A stretch of DNA of 64,000 nt from Pseudomonadota bacterium (GTDB lineage Bacteria > Pseudomonadota > Gammaproteobacteria > Pseudomonadales > Moraxellaceae). The stretch spans positions 1-64,000 of the forward strand of contig JAKBFV010000004.1 of the NCBI GenBank assembly GCA_021833365.1, given 5' to 3'. Both the position numbers and the translations under genes were made by a program. The first letter of the stretch is position 1. Each line of letters starts with the position of its first letter. Below the pieces are notes generated by a model. The model saw nothing but the letters and a program-made list of their open reading frames with translations. It had not been told where the DNA came from and did not search any database. Shown one piece after another: positions 18,876-27,124 of the stretch.

Positions 18876-20065
18876 GTCGTCACCCCCGGGTAACGATGCA
18901 TCTCGGGAAAATAGCGATACCACAAGCCAGCGATGAGCAGGCTGCCGAGGCCACCGAGAACGATGGCAGGTTCGGCACCGAGCCATGCCGCGGTCACGCC
19001 TGATTCAAATTCCCCGAGCTGATTCGACGTGCCGATGAAGAGAAAATTCACCGCACTGACCCGCCCACGCATTTCGTCGGGTGTCTCCAGCTGAACCATC
19101 GCTGAGCGGATGACGACGCTGATCATATCGCTGCCACCGGCCGCTGCCAGAGCCAGCAGGGACAGTGACATGTGATGGGAGAGGCCGAAGACGATGGTGC
19201 AGACACCGAAGCCGGCGACGGCGACGAACATCCAGCGACCGGCATGTTGCAGGGTATGACGGCTGAGCCAGAGTGAAACGAGCAGTGCACCGGCCGCCGG
19301 GGCGCTGCGCAGCAAGCCGAGGCCGAGGGGGCCGGCGTGCAGGATGTCGTGCGCTACCATGGGTAGGAGGGCGGTAGCGCCGCCGAGGAGGACGGCAAAC
19401 AGATCGAGTGACAAGGTGCCGAGGAGGATGCGGCGTGCCCAGATATAACGTATGCCGGCGAGCATGGTATGCCAACGTGGCGGCGTGCTGGCGCGCAGGC
19501 GCGGGCGGCGCAGGGGCGAGAGAGCGATGAGGGCGCAGACATAGAGGCTGGCGGCAGTGATATAGACGGCCGCCGGCGAGAGGGCGTAGAGCAGGCCGCC
19601 GAGGGCGGGGCCGGCGATGACGGCGACCTGCATGGCGGCGCTCGAAGCGCTGATGGCGCGCGGCAGCTGTGCGCTATCGACCAGCTCCGGCAGCAAGGCC
19701 GCTAGTGCCGGCGACTCGAAGGCTTTGGCGCTGCCGAGCAGAAAAATGAAGGTGAACAGAACGTCACGTCCGGGTGCGGCGCTGCGACTGTGCCAGGCGA
19801 GGCCGATGGCGAGCAGGCAGGAGAGCGCCTGACAGGCCATGGCCAGCTTGCGGCGCTCAAAATGATCGGCAGCCTGACCGATGACGAGCATGAGCAGGAC
19901 GGCCGGCATAAAGCTGATCAGGCCGACCCAGGCCAGGTCCATGGCGCGATGATGCAGGGCATAGACTTGCCAGCCAAGGGCGACGGCCTGCATCTGGAAA
20001 GCCATGATGGTACAAACACGGGTGAGCCAGAAGCGACGAAACGGCGTCAAGGTCGGGGCGGTCAT
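18866..20065 (-). CDS. MFS transporter (EntS-like exporter)
   Basis: A 399-residue inner-membrane protein with about 12 hydrophobic helices in the major facilitator pattern. The loop GQAADHFERRKL between helices 2 and 3 is the MFS motif A equivalent. DEMRGRVSAVNFLF in the second half is typical of the drug and siderophore exporter branch that includes EntS. The substrate is unknown, and no siderophore genes are nearby. It is a single gene divergent from the saccharopine-dehydrogenase-like gene, and its 3' end overlaps the NlpC/P60 gene by 10 bases. Confidence 0.85.
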   Translation of the reverse strand: MTAPTLTPFRRFWLTRVCTIMAFQMQAVALGWQVYALHHRAMDLAWVGLISFMPAVLLMLVIGQAADHFERRKLAMACQALSCLLAIGLAWHSRSAAPGRDVLFTFIFLLGSAKAFESPALAALLPELVDSAQLPRAISASSAAMQVAVIAGPALGGLLYALSPAAVYITAASLYVCALIALSPLRRPRLRASTPPRWHTMLAGIRYIWARRILLGTLSLDLFAVLLGGATALLPMVAHDILHAGPLGLGLLRSAPAAGALLVSLWLSRHTLQHAGRWMFVAVAGFGVCTIVFGLSHHMSLSLLALAAAGGSDMISVVIRSAMVQLETPDEMRGRVSAVNFLFIGTSNQLGEFESGVTAAWLGAEPAIVLGGLGSLLIAGLWYRYFPEMHRYPGVTTQE

Positions 20066-20172
20066 CGGCGGTCTCCTTGGCCATGCAGGATAGCGCAGTT
20101 GCGCCGCTTTGCGGAAAGCGCAAAATAGAGTTGGGCGGTGCGCACCAATAGACTTTAATCGGCGCAGGGACA

Positions 20173-20178
20173 GGGAGG
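20173..20178 (+). promoter_or_regulatory. Ribosome binding site setting the start at 20187
   Basis: GGGAGG lies 8 bases before the ATG at 20187. It supports that start over the upstream in-frame ATG at 20109, whose extension has no family similarity. Confidence 0.7.
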
Positions 20179-20186
20179 ATGTCGCG

Positions 20187-21359
20187 ATGACGTCGGCGCG
20201 GCCTTACGATGTGGTCTTGTATGGCGCCAGTGGCTATACCGGCGCGCTGGTCGCCGATCGCCTGGCGCAATCCTGTGCCGCGGCCGGGCTGCGCTGGGCG
20301 CTTGCCGGTCGTCATCTCGCCAAACTCGAGGCCGTGCGCAGCCAGCTGCCGCTGCACTCGGTGCACGACATTCCCGATCTTCTGCAGGCGCACAGCGAGG
20401 ATGAGCTGAGCTTGCGCGCGATGGCGCGGCGCGCCCGCATCCTCATCAGTACGGCCGGGCCCTATGCGGCGCAGGGCGATGCCCTGGTGCACGCCTGCAT
20501 CGCGCAGGGTACGCACTATCTCGATCTCTGCGATGAACCGCAGACGGTCGATCATCTGCGCCGTCACTGGCACCATCTGGCGGTACGTAAAAAAGTCTGC
20601 ATTCTGCCCTGTTGCGGTTTCATGAGCCTGCCGACCGACCTCGGTGTCTTGCACCTGCTCGCCGGTGTGCGCGAGGATCTGGGCAGCGATTTGCGACACC
20701 AGCGCGTCGATGTCTGCGCTGGCGTCGAGGCTGATGGCGCCATCTCCGGTGGCAGCTGGGCGGCCCTGTTGCAGTCTCTGGCGGCGAGTTCGCCGCTACG
20801 TCGCCGGCCAGGTGGCAGGATTTCATCCTTGCCGGTGCGGCCGCAATATCGTCGTGATCTGCAGCGCTGGGCTCTGCCTCTGGCGACCATCGATGCTGAC
20901 GTCGTGCGCCAGTCGGCGCGTCTGCGCGGCGACTATGGCGCGGACTTCCGCTATGCTCATTTCGCCCTCGGTGAGCACTTCTTACCCATGCTCGCTCTGG
21001 CGGCGGGTATCGCCGGCCTGACGCTGGCGGCGCAGTGGTCGCCGATGCGGCAATGGCTGCAAGGCCGCCTGCCGAGCGGGCGCGGGCCGAGCGCCGAAGA
21101 GCGGGCGCGCGGCTGGTTTCGCATCAGCCTCAGCGCCGAGGTGCGCGGGGCGCGCTGGCAGACCCAGGTGAGTGGCGGTGATCCCGGTTATGGATCCACC
21201 GCACACATGCTGACGCAGGCTGCCCTGCTGCTCGCCGGTGGCGGTGTCGCCGCCTATGGCGTCTTGACGCCGGCCTCGGCCCTGGGCTTGACCTTGCTTC
21301 CTGCGCTCGCGAGTGGCGGCGTGCAGTTCGCGCCCGTGCGTGCAGGCCCCGCGCTCTAA
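20187..21359 (+). CDS. Saccharopine dehydrogenase-like NAD(P)-binding oxidoreductase
   Basis: A 390-residue protein of the saccharopine-dehydrogenase-like (SCCPDH / trans-acting enoyl reductase) group. The N-terminal Rossmann motif is VVLYGASGYTGALVADRL, followed by WALAGRH. Conserved AGPYAAQGDALVHACIAQGTHYLDLCDE gives the second part of the nucleotide fold. A C-terminal region holds hydrophobic segments (about 260-280 and 345-375) that may touch the membrane. The exact reaction is unknown; lipid or polyketide reduction is known for related proteins. The 3' end overlaps the converging membrane-protein gene by 4 bases. Confidence 0.8.
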   Translation: MTSARPYDVVLYGASGYTGALVADRLAQSCAAAGLRWALAGRHLAKLEAVRSQLPLHSVHDIPDLLQAHSEDELSLRAMARRARILISTAGPYAAQGDALVHACIAQGTHYLDLCDEPQTVDHLRRHWHHLAVRKKVCILPCCGFMSLPTDLGVLHLLAGVREDLGSDLRHQRVDVCAGVEADGAISGGSWAALLQSLAASSPLRRRPGGRISSLPVRPQYRRDLQRWALPLATIDADVVRQSARLRGDYGADFRYAHFALGEHFLPMLALAAGIAGLTLAAQWSPMRQWLQGRLPSGRGPSAEERARGWFRISLSAEVRGARWQTQVSGGDPGYGSTAHMLTQAALLLAGGGVAAYGVLTPASALGLTLLPALASGGVQFAPVRAGPAL

Positions 21360-21991
21360 ATCCAGGCGAGAAGGTCAGCGAAGACATACAGGGCGAGGGC
21401 CACCGCGGTGGCGAGAGCGGCGACGATGCTGACCTGACGACGACGGCAGTTCAGGTCGTGCACAGCGTAGGCGGCGACGAAGAAAGGCAGATAGCCGAGC
21501 AGCCAGATCAGCCAGGGATGATCGGCATTCCAGTCGGCCCAGGCCCACTGCAGGGCACCGACGTGATGCAGCCAGAGTTCGACCAGGACACAGGCGACGG
21601 ATGCCGTCGCCGCCAGCACCAGGCGATTGGGCAGGCCGAGCCAGCGTTGCCGGGCGTCGTCCGGTAGCATGCGCAGGGCGAGCAGACCCATCACCGCGAA
21701 CATCAGGCTGATCTCGACATTGAGGCCGATGAGGACGGTATAGGCGGAACTACCCGCCGTCGACCAGGCGGGCGCGAAGCTGGAGAAGTGAAACAGCAGG
21801 CCATTGACGATCTCGTTGACCCAGTCCATCAGCCAGAACGTGATGCCGCCGAGGACGACACTCCAGCGCCCGGCGCGGGCCTGTTCGACATAGGCATGCA
21901 GGACGAGGAGGAGCAGGGTGATCACCGGCCACTGAAAATGACCGGGGGTTCTCACCTGCTCGGCAGCGAGCAGGGCGGATGCGGCGATCAT
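21356..21991 (-). CDS. Multi-pass membrane protein of unknown function
   Basis: A 211-residue inner-membrane protein with about five or six hydrophobic helices and very many Trp residues. Notable is the segment FWLMDWVNEIVNGLLFHF, with acidic and amide residues inside a predicted helix, which could be an active or binding site. I do not recognise the family. It is a single gene, divergent from the MBL-fold hydrolase gene with 110 bases between the starts. Confidence 0.6.
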   Translation of the reverse strand: MIAASALLAAEQVRTPGHFQWPVITLLLLVLHAYVEQARAGRWSVVLGGITFWLMDWVNEIVNGLLFHFSSFAPAWSTAGSSAYTVLIGLNVEISLMFAVMGLLALRMLPDDARQRWLGLPNRLVLAATASVACVLVELWLHHVGALQWAWADWNADHPWLIWLLGYLPFFVAAYAVHDLNCRRRQVSIVAALATAVALALYVFADLLAWI

Positions 21992-22008
21992 GGCGGTCTC
22001 CTGAAGAC

Positions 22009-22037
22009 TTGCTGAGGAAAAGGACAGTCTCTATAGT
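22009..22037 (+). promoter_or_regulatory. Candidate sigma-70 promoter for the MBL-fold gene
   Basis: TTGCTG (22009-22014) and TATAGT (22032-22037) are separated by exactly 17 bases. Transcription would start near 22044, leaving about 58 bases of leader before the ATG at 22102. Confidence 0.55.
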
Positions 22038-22064
22038 CCTGGCAGTGAAGATCTTGACCAATGG

Positions 22065-22082
22065 CGTCACGCGCGTGTGACG
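22065..22082. promoter_or_regulatory. Perfect inverted repeat in the MBL-gene leader
   Basis: The arms CGTCAC and GTGACG surround a GCGCGT centre. It lies between the predicted transcription start and the ribosome binding site, so it could be an operator or a leader hairpin. No regulator gene is adjacent. Confidence 0.45.
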
Positions 22083-22101
22083 ACCTGTCCAGGGAGGAAA
22101 T

Positions 22102-23007
22102 ATGTCGATATGGCAGCGTTGCTTCAAGCGCCCGGCGGCGACGGACTACCATGCGCAAGCCTGCCTCGGTGAGGGTGAGGGGGCGCCGGTGCAGCTGACC
22201 TATCTCGGCACGGCGGGCTTCGTCCTGCAAGGCTATGAGCGTACGCTGGTGCTCGATCCCTACCTCAGTCGTATTCCACCCTGGCGTCTGTTCACCCAGC
22301 CCTTGCGCGCCGACGCCGAGCGCCTGGCGCGTTACATCCCGGTCGCCGATGACGTCCTGGTCGGGCATGCCCACTATGATCACGTCCTCGACGCCCCCTG
22401 CCTGTGTCAGCAGACGGGGGCGCGCCTGATCGGCTCCAGCGCGACGATCATGGTCGGACGCGCCGCCGGCCTGCCGGAGGCGCAGATGCTCGCCACGTCG
22501 GGCGACGAGGACATCGCCTGCGGTTCCTGGCGCGTGCGCGGCCTGCCCTCCCGGCACGGTCGTGTTTTCGGCCGCATCCCCTTTCCCGGCGACATCACCG
22601 CGCCGCCGGCCTGGCCGCCACGCCTGCATACCCTGCGCCATGGGCAGGTTCTGAACTGGTCGGTGCAGGTGGCCGGACTGCGCATCCTGCATGTCGACTC
22701 CGCCGACTATATCGACGAGTCCTTGCAGGGTCTGCGTGTCGACGTTCTCTGCCTGTGCGCCGTTGGGCGCCAGTCGCGGCCGTCTTACACGCGTACGATC
22801 ATCGAACGCGTGCGGCCACGCTGGGTCATCCCCTGTCACTGGGACACCATGATGACGCCGCTGGAATCGCCACCCGATCTTATTCCGGGTGTCGACTTGC
22901 CGGGATTTCTCGATGAGATCCGTCAGGCTGGCGCCGAGCCCCTGCTCCTGCCGCTGCTGGGGCGTATGCAGTTTCGCCCACTGGCAGGGTCGGCGAGCGC
23001 CGGGTAG
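22102..23007 (+). CDS. MBL-fold metallo-hydrolase
   Basis: A 301-residue metallo-beta-lactamase-fold protein. The zinc motif is VGHAHYDHVLD (HxHxDH), with further ligand candidates in LPSRHGRV, HVDSADYID and IPCHWD. The pattern is closest to the UlaG/RomA-like group of lactonase or phosphodiesterase-type members. It has no signal peptide; the substrate is unknown. GGGAGG precedes the ATG at a good distance. It is transcribed alone from a candidate promoter at 22009-22037 with an inverted repeat in the leader. Confidence 0.8.
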   Translation: MSIWQRCFKRPAATDYHAQACLGEGEGAPVQLTYLGTAGFVLQGYERTLVLDPYLSRIPPWRLFTQPLRADAERLARYIPVADDVLVGHAHYDHVLDAPCLCQQTGARLIGSSATIMVGRAAGLPEAQMLATSGDEDIACGSWRVRGLPSRHGRVFGRIPFPGDITAPPAWPPRLHTLRHGQVLNWSVQVAGLRILHVDSADYIDESLQGLRVDVLCLCAVGRQSRPSYTRTIIERVRPRWVIPCHWDTMMTPLESPPDLIPGVDLPGFLDEIRQAGAEPLLLPLLGRMQFRPLAGSASAG

Positions 23008-23126
23008 AGTGTGATCGCACCGGCAAAATGCGACAGATAACAGCGGATTCATGCAACTTTTTTCGAGCAGGAGCGTTATGCTTGAGGCAGAGGCAAGAAA
23101 GTGTGTTGTCATGAGGAGATGAAATC

Positions 23127-23585
23127 ATGAACTTACGCCATATATCGATGGTCGCTTTGTTGGGTTGTTCCCTCGCTCTTCCGGTGCATGCCGATATGGA
23201 AGGGGCGATCGGGGCGGTCACTGGCGGCCTGTTCGGCAGTATGTTCGGGGAAGGCAATGGCCGTCTCGCGGCGACGGCGGCGGGTGCGGTGCTCGGCTAC
23301 GCGGCGGGGCAGCAGATGGAGGGTGGCTATGGCTACGGCCCGGCCTACGGTGCTCAGCCCGTCTATCCGCAAGCTTACCCGCAGGCGGCTTACCCGCAGG
23401 CGGTCTATCCGCAACAGCCGGTCTATGTCCAGCAGCAGCCCGTTTATCCGGCGCCGATGGTGGTGGTGCAGCCAGGCTATGGTGGTGGTTATTATGGTGG
23501 CGGCGAGGATGGTGACCGCTGGCGTGGTGGTTGGGGCGGCGGCTGGGGTGGTGGTTGGGGACGCTGGCATCACGATGATGACTGA
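23127..23585 (+). CDS. Exported glycine-zipper protein with Tyr-Pro-Gln repeats
   Basis: A 152-residue secreted or envelope protein. It has a signal peptide (1-22, ending VHA/D). A glycine-zipper segment (about 24-64) with alternating small residues, GAVTGGLFGSMFG and AAGAVLGYAAGQQ, is of the kind that packs into membranes. A low-complexity tract of YPQA repeats (about 80-101) and a C-terminal tail rich in Gly, Trp and Asp complete it. Related small proteins are usually outer-membrane or stress-associated, but no exact function can be given. AGGAG lies upstream of the ATG. The CDF metal exporter gene follows 11 bases later; the HHDDD end might bind metal (inference). Confidence 0.7.
   Translation: MNLRHISMVALLGCSLALPVHADMEGAIGAVTGGLFGSMFGEGNGRLAATAAGAVLGYAAGQQMEGGYGYGPAYGAQPVYPQAYPQAAYPQAVYPQQPVYVQQQPVYPAPMVVVQPGYGGGYYGGGEDGDRWRGGWGGGWGGGWGRWHHDDD
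23361..23429 (+). repeat. In-gene short tandem repeats coding for YPQA units
   Basis: Four consecutive variants of a 12- to 15-base unit encode VYPQA, YPQAA, YPQAV and YPQQP inside the glycine-zipper gene. The unit length is a multiple of three, so copy-number change would keep the frame. Confidence 0.6.
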
Positions 23586-23596
23586 GCGCGGGCTCG

Positions 23597-24496
23597 ATGC
23601 ACGCGCATCATGAGCATCATGGTGCGGAGCACGCCGTCGTAAGCTGGGGGCGGACTTTTCTCATCGGTATCGTCCTCAATGCCGCTTTTGCCGGGTGCGA
23701 GGCAGCCTTTGGATGGTCTGCACATTCCCTCGCCCTGCTCGCCGACGCCGGTCACAATGCCGGCGACGTCGCCGGCCTTTTCCTCGCCGCTCTTGCCGCC
23801 CAGGTGGCGCAGCGTCGTGCTGATGAGCGCCATACCTATGGCTGGCGCCGTATCACCGTTCTGGCGGGTTTCATCAATGCGCTCTTTCTGTCCTTGGCCA
23901 TGCTGGCGCTGGCCATCGCCGCCGTGCAGCGTCTGGCGCATCCGCAAGCCCTGGCGGCGGGGCTGATGATGCTGGTGGCAGGGGCTGGGGTGCTGATCAA
24001 TGGCGCCAGCGCTTTGCTCTTTCGCGCCCATGCCGATGATGTCAATGTGTCGGCGGTCTTCTGGCATCTGCTGGCCGATGCCCTGGTGTCGCTGGCGGTG
24101 GTCGTCACCGGCGCCCTGTATCTGTGGCGGGGCTGGGCCTGGCTCGATCCCTTGGCCAGCCTGCTCATCGCGGTGGTCATTCTCTATGGCGCCTGGCGTC
24201 TGCTGCGTCAATCCCTGCGGCGTCTGGTCGACACCGTGCCCGATCATCTCGATAGCCGTGTCATCCGCGCACGCCTGCTGGCTCTGGACGGAGTGGTCGA
24301 CATCCATGATCTGCACATCTGGCTGCCGGGCAACACGGAAGTGGCGTTGACCGCGCATATGGTCTTGAGTCGGCAGGCCGATCACGAGCAGGTGCTGCAC
24401 CACGCACTACACCTGCTCGCCGATGAATTCGCCATTCGCCACGTCACCTTGCAGCAGGAGTCGGTGGACTTCCAGCACTCCTGTCAGGTGTGCTGA
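23597..24496 (+). CDS. Cation diffusion facilitator metal exporter
   Basis: A 299-residue CDF family transporter that exports Zn(II) or a similar divalent metal from the cytoplasm by proton exchange. The His-rich N-terminus (MHAHHEHHGAEH) and six membrane helices are typical. The site residues are in helix 2 (LLADAGHNAGD, His53 and Asp57) and helix 5 (HLLADAL), the HxxxD pairs of zinc members. A C-terminal cytoplasmic domain (about 210-290) contains DIHDLHIW. The HxxxD arrangement points to zinc or cadmium rather than manganese. It ends 4 bases before the converging minE stop. Confidence 0.9.
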   Translation: MHAHHEHHGAEHAVVSWGRTFLIGIVLNAAFAGCEAAFGWSAHSLALLADAGHNAGDVAGLFLAALAAQVAQRRADERHTYGWRRITVLAGFINALFLSLAMLALAIAAVQRLAHPQALAAGLMMLVAGAGVLINGASALLFRAHADDVNVSAVFWHLLADALVSLAVVVTGALYLWRGWAWLDPLASLLIAVVILYGAWRLLRQSLRRLVDTVPDHLDSRVIRARLLALDGVVDIHDLHIWLPGNTEVALTAHMVLSRQADHEQVLHHALHLLADEFAIRHVTLQQESVDFQHSCQVC

Positions 24497-24500
24497 GGAT

Positions 24501-24755
24501 TCAGCGCTCCGGCAAGGTGATGTTCAGCTCGAGGATGGAGTAGTCGCCCTGATTGGCCATCTCGACTTGTACTTGATCATCGTCGATGGCGACGTATTTG
24601 CGGATGACCTCGAGCAGGTCGCGCTGCAGGGCCGGCATGAAGTCGGGCTGGTCGCGCAGCTTTCTCTCACTGGCCACCAGAATCTGCAGCCTTTCCCGGG
24701 CGATACTCGCCGAGTTCGGCTCCTTGCGCGCACGAAAGAAGTCGAGAAGGTTCAT
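24501..24755 (-). CDS. minE: Cell division topological specificity factor MinE
   Basis: 84 residues, the normal length. It has the N-terminal membrane-binding and MinD-activating helix (LLDFFRARK, then [15 protein letters not shown]). The C-terminal dimerisation part ends in [11 protein letters not shown]. MinE drives MinD off the membrane and sets up the pole-to-pole oscillation that keeps FtsZ rings at midcell. Its ATG overlaps the minD stop by 4 bases. It is the last gene of the minCDE set. Confidence 0.96.
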   Translation of the reverse strand: MNLLDFFRARKEPNSASIARERLQILVASERKLRDQPDFMPALQRDLLEVIRKYVAIDDDQVQVEMANQGDYSILELNITLPER

Positions 24756-25570
24756 GCACGGGCTCCCGCGAACAGGCGGTTGAACAGGCCTTTCTTCTCG
24801 GCGTCGAGGAAACGGTGCGGACGATCGTCGCCGAGCAGGCGGGCGACGGCATCAGCATAGGCCTGACCAGCCGGGCTCTCCTGGTCGAGGATAACCGGGA
24901 TGCCCGAGTTCGAGGCCTTGAGGACGGCGGTCGATTCAGGAATGACGCCGAGGAGTTCGACGGCGAGGATCTCTTGAACGTCATTGACCGAGAGCATTTC
25001 GCCTTTTTGCACGCGCTCGGGATTGTAGCGCGTCAACAGCAGATGCTGGCGCACCGGCTCCATGTTCTGTTCGGCGCGCCGGCTCTTGCTGGCGACCAGG
25101 CCGAGCATGCGATCGGAGTCGCGCACCGAAGAGACCTCAGGATTGGTGACGACGATGGCGATGTCGGCGAAATACATCGCCAGATGCGCGCCCTTTTCGA
25201 TACCGGCCGGTGAGTCACAGATGATGTAGTCGAACTGTGTCGACAACTCCTGCAGGACGCGCTCGACGCCTTCTTGCGTGAGAGCATCCTTGTCGCGCGT
25301 CTGGCTGGCGGCGAGGATGGACAGGTTCTCATAGCGTTTGTCCTTGATCAGCGCCTGGTGCAGATGCGCTTCTTCGCGTACGACATTGATCAGGTCGTAG
25401 ACGACGCGACGCTCACAGCCCATGATGAGATCGAGATTGCGCAGCCCGACGTCGAAATCGATGACGACGGTGCGCTGGCCGCGTTGTGCCAGGCCGGTGC
25501 TGATGGCGGCGCTGGTGGTGGTCTTACCGACACCGCCTTTGCCGGAAGTCACAACGATGATCTTGGCCAC
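24752..25570 (-). CDS. minD: Septum site-determining ATPase MinD
   Basis: 272 residues, a deviant Walker A ATPase (GKGGVGKTT at 10-18) that dimerises on ATP and binds the membrane through the C-terminal amphipathic helix [12 protein letters not shown]. It recruits MinC as the division inhibitor and is released by MinE. The switch motif [13 protein letters not shown] is intact. It lies 43 bases downstream of minC and overlaps minE. Confidence 0.97.
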   Translation of the reverse strand: MAKIIVVTSGKGGVGKTTTSAAISTGLAQRGQRTVVIDFDVGLRNLDLIMGCERRVVYDLINVVREEAHLHQALIKDKRYENLSILAASQTRDKDALTQEGVERVLQELSTQFDYIICDSPAGIEKGAHLAMYFADIAIVVTNPEVSSVRDSDRMLGLVASKSRRAEQNMEPVRQHLLLTRYNPERVQKGEMLSVNDVQEILAVELLGVIPESTAVLKASNSGIPVILDQESPAGQAYADAVARLLGDDRPHRFLDAEKKGLFNRLFAGARA

Positions 25571-25613
25571 GTCTCGTAATCCTTGCCTGAGTCTGCAGAT
25601 GCTGAATTGTCCG

Positions 25614-26303
25614 TCAAAGCGCGACGATGTGCAATTGATCCGCGTGCAATTGGATCTGCGCGGAATGGCCAGCCAGGGGGTGTTCCTGCAGGGTTTCGGC
25701 GATCAGATAGCGGCCGGCGATGGCGACCAGCTCGGCTTCCAGCTGACGACAGTAGATGCGCGCCTGCTCATCGCCACCGACACCGGCCAGGGCACGACCG
25801 CGTAAGGCGGCATAGACGTGGATATGACCGTCGGCGACGACTTCGGCGCCAGCGTTGACGGTGGCGGTGAGGATGAGGTCGCAGCCTTGAGCGTAGATCT
25901 GCTGGCCGCTACGCACGGGCTGATCGATGACCAGACTGGCGCGCGGCAGCGTTGGCGCGACCTTGTTCTCCGGGCGTGGTGATGCTGGCGCCGGCGATAG
26001 CGGCAAGAGACCGAGAGCCTGTGCCGAGTCCTGTTCATCGGCGCGCAGACCGCGTATGCCGAAGACCTGCAGGGAGCGGTCGCGTAAAAGGGTGCTCAGG
26101 ATGGCGAGATCGGGGCGTGGCAGATGTTCCGGATACTTGTCGAGACTGAGGACGAGACCGGCGGCACGCAGCATCTGTGGTGCCTGGGCGAGCTTGGCAT
26201 CGAGCTCCTGCGCCCAGGCGTTGGGGTCGGCGACGAGCACCTCGAGACTGAAAGCGGGCACTTGGGTGGGGCGCAGAGTGAGCGTGGGTGTGGCGGTGGT
26301 CAT
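25614..26303 (-). CDS. minC: Septum site-determining protein MinC
   Basis: 229 residues. The N-terminal FtsZ-inhibiting domain (about 1-105) is followed by a short linker rich in Pro and Ala. The C-terminal beta-helical MinD-binding domain (about 125-225) has GQQIYAQGCDLILTATVNAGAEVVADGHIHVY and YRRLRG-like AALRGRALAG. It blocks FtsZ assembly away from midcell. Its ATG overlaps the stop of the upstream S1/P1 nuclease by 4 bases, which ties the min genes to an apparently unrelated pair. Confidence 0.95.
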   Translation of the reverse strand: MTTATPTLTLRPTQVPAFSLEVLVADPNAWAQELDAKLAQAPQMLRAAGLVLSLDKYPEHLPRPDLAILSTLLRDRSLQVFGIRGLRADEQDSAQALGLLPLSPAPASPRPENKVAPTLPRASLVIDQPVRSGQQIYAQGCDLILTATVNAGAEVVADGHIHVYAALRGRALAGVGGDEQARIYCRQLEAELVAIAGRYLIAETLQEHPLAGHSAQIQLHADQLHIVAL

Positions 26304-27124
26304 GGATGCGTACCAGCGGGAGCGAGAGTGTCATTGAGCAGATGTGCCAGGCGCAGGCCGGCGCGTTGCAATTGCAGCGCGACGCTGTGGCGGGCGAGGG
26401 ATTGATAGTGGTCATCGAGCACGAGATTCTGCGTCACCGGTATGCCGCAGTGGAAACCCGGCAGGGCACCGTAGGCGACATCGACACCGAGGGCATGCGA
26501 TTGTGCGATCCAGGCCGGGATGTCGTCATCGATGGCGCCGACTTCTTGCGCACTCAAGGTCGGTGGGTGGCGCAGAACCTGGCGCACCCAGGTCGTATCC
26601 CAGACATGATGCAGGTTGCGCACGCGACCACCTGGACGTAGCAGGACGTCGAGATGGTTGCCACCGGCGTCGCCATCATCGCTGACGTGCAGGGGCTGAT
26701 GCAGATCGGCGACCAGATGCACCACCCATTTCAGCGCCACTTCGCGACGGGCGTCGGTCTGCTGGCGATCGGCGAGGATGGCGAGCTGACGGCGCAAGGC
26801 TGCTTCCAGGCAGCGCCCCTGCGGACAAGGCGGCGGCATGCGGGTACATACGGGCAGATCTTCATAATGCCAGGCGGCACGCTGACGGCCATAGGCATGG
26901 CTCTTGATCGTGTCGGCCCAGGTGGCGACCTGCACCAGGTCAGACACAGCGCTGGGCTGCCCATCGGCGTCGAGATCGCTGGCGAGCAGGCGATCGATCT
27001 CCCGTCGCGCCGCCACCGAAAGATGGGTCTCGGCGATGCGCGCCACTTCCCGGTGCCCGCGTGCCCCCCAGGGCCAGGCCGACAGGGACAGGCCGATGAG
27101 CAGCCAGGCCAGCAGCCATCTCAT
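26300..27124 (-). CDS. Secreted S1/P1-type zinc nuclease
   Basis: A 274-residue exported nuclease. The signal peptide (about 1-16) leads to WPWGARGHREVARIAE. In this family the mature N-terminal Trp and the following His bind zinc. Further ligands are in QVATWADTI, AWHYEDLP, KWVVHLVADLHQPLHV and GGNHLDV. These enzymes cleave single-stranded DNA or RNA and 3'-nucleotides in the periplasm or outside the cell. The start overlaps the dioxygenase stop by 4 bases and the stop overlaps minC by 4. There is no known functional link to cell division. Confidence 0.88.
   Translation of the reverse strand: MRWLLAWLLIGLSLSAWPWGARGHREVARIAETHLSVAARREIDRLLASDLDADGQPSAVSDLVQVATWADTIKSHAYGRQRAAWHYEDLPVCTRMPPPCPQGRCLEAALRRQLAILADRQQTDARREVALKWVVHLVADLHQPLHVSDDGDAGGNHLDVLLRPGGRVRNLHHVWDTTWVRQVLRHPPTLSAQEVGAIDDDIPAWIAQSHALGVDVAYGALPGFHCGIPVTQNLVLDDHYQSLARHSVALQLQRAGLRLAHLLNDTLAPAGTHP

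Noticed and set aside
18156-18986. 276-codon minus-strand ORF opposite the NlpC/P60 gene
   Set aside because: The plus-strand gene has a signal peptide and all catalytic motifs; the antisense frame is a shadow.
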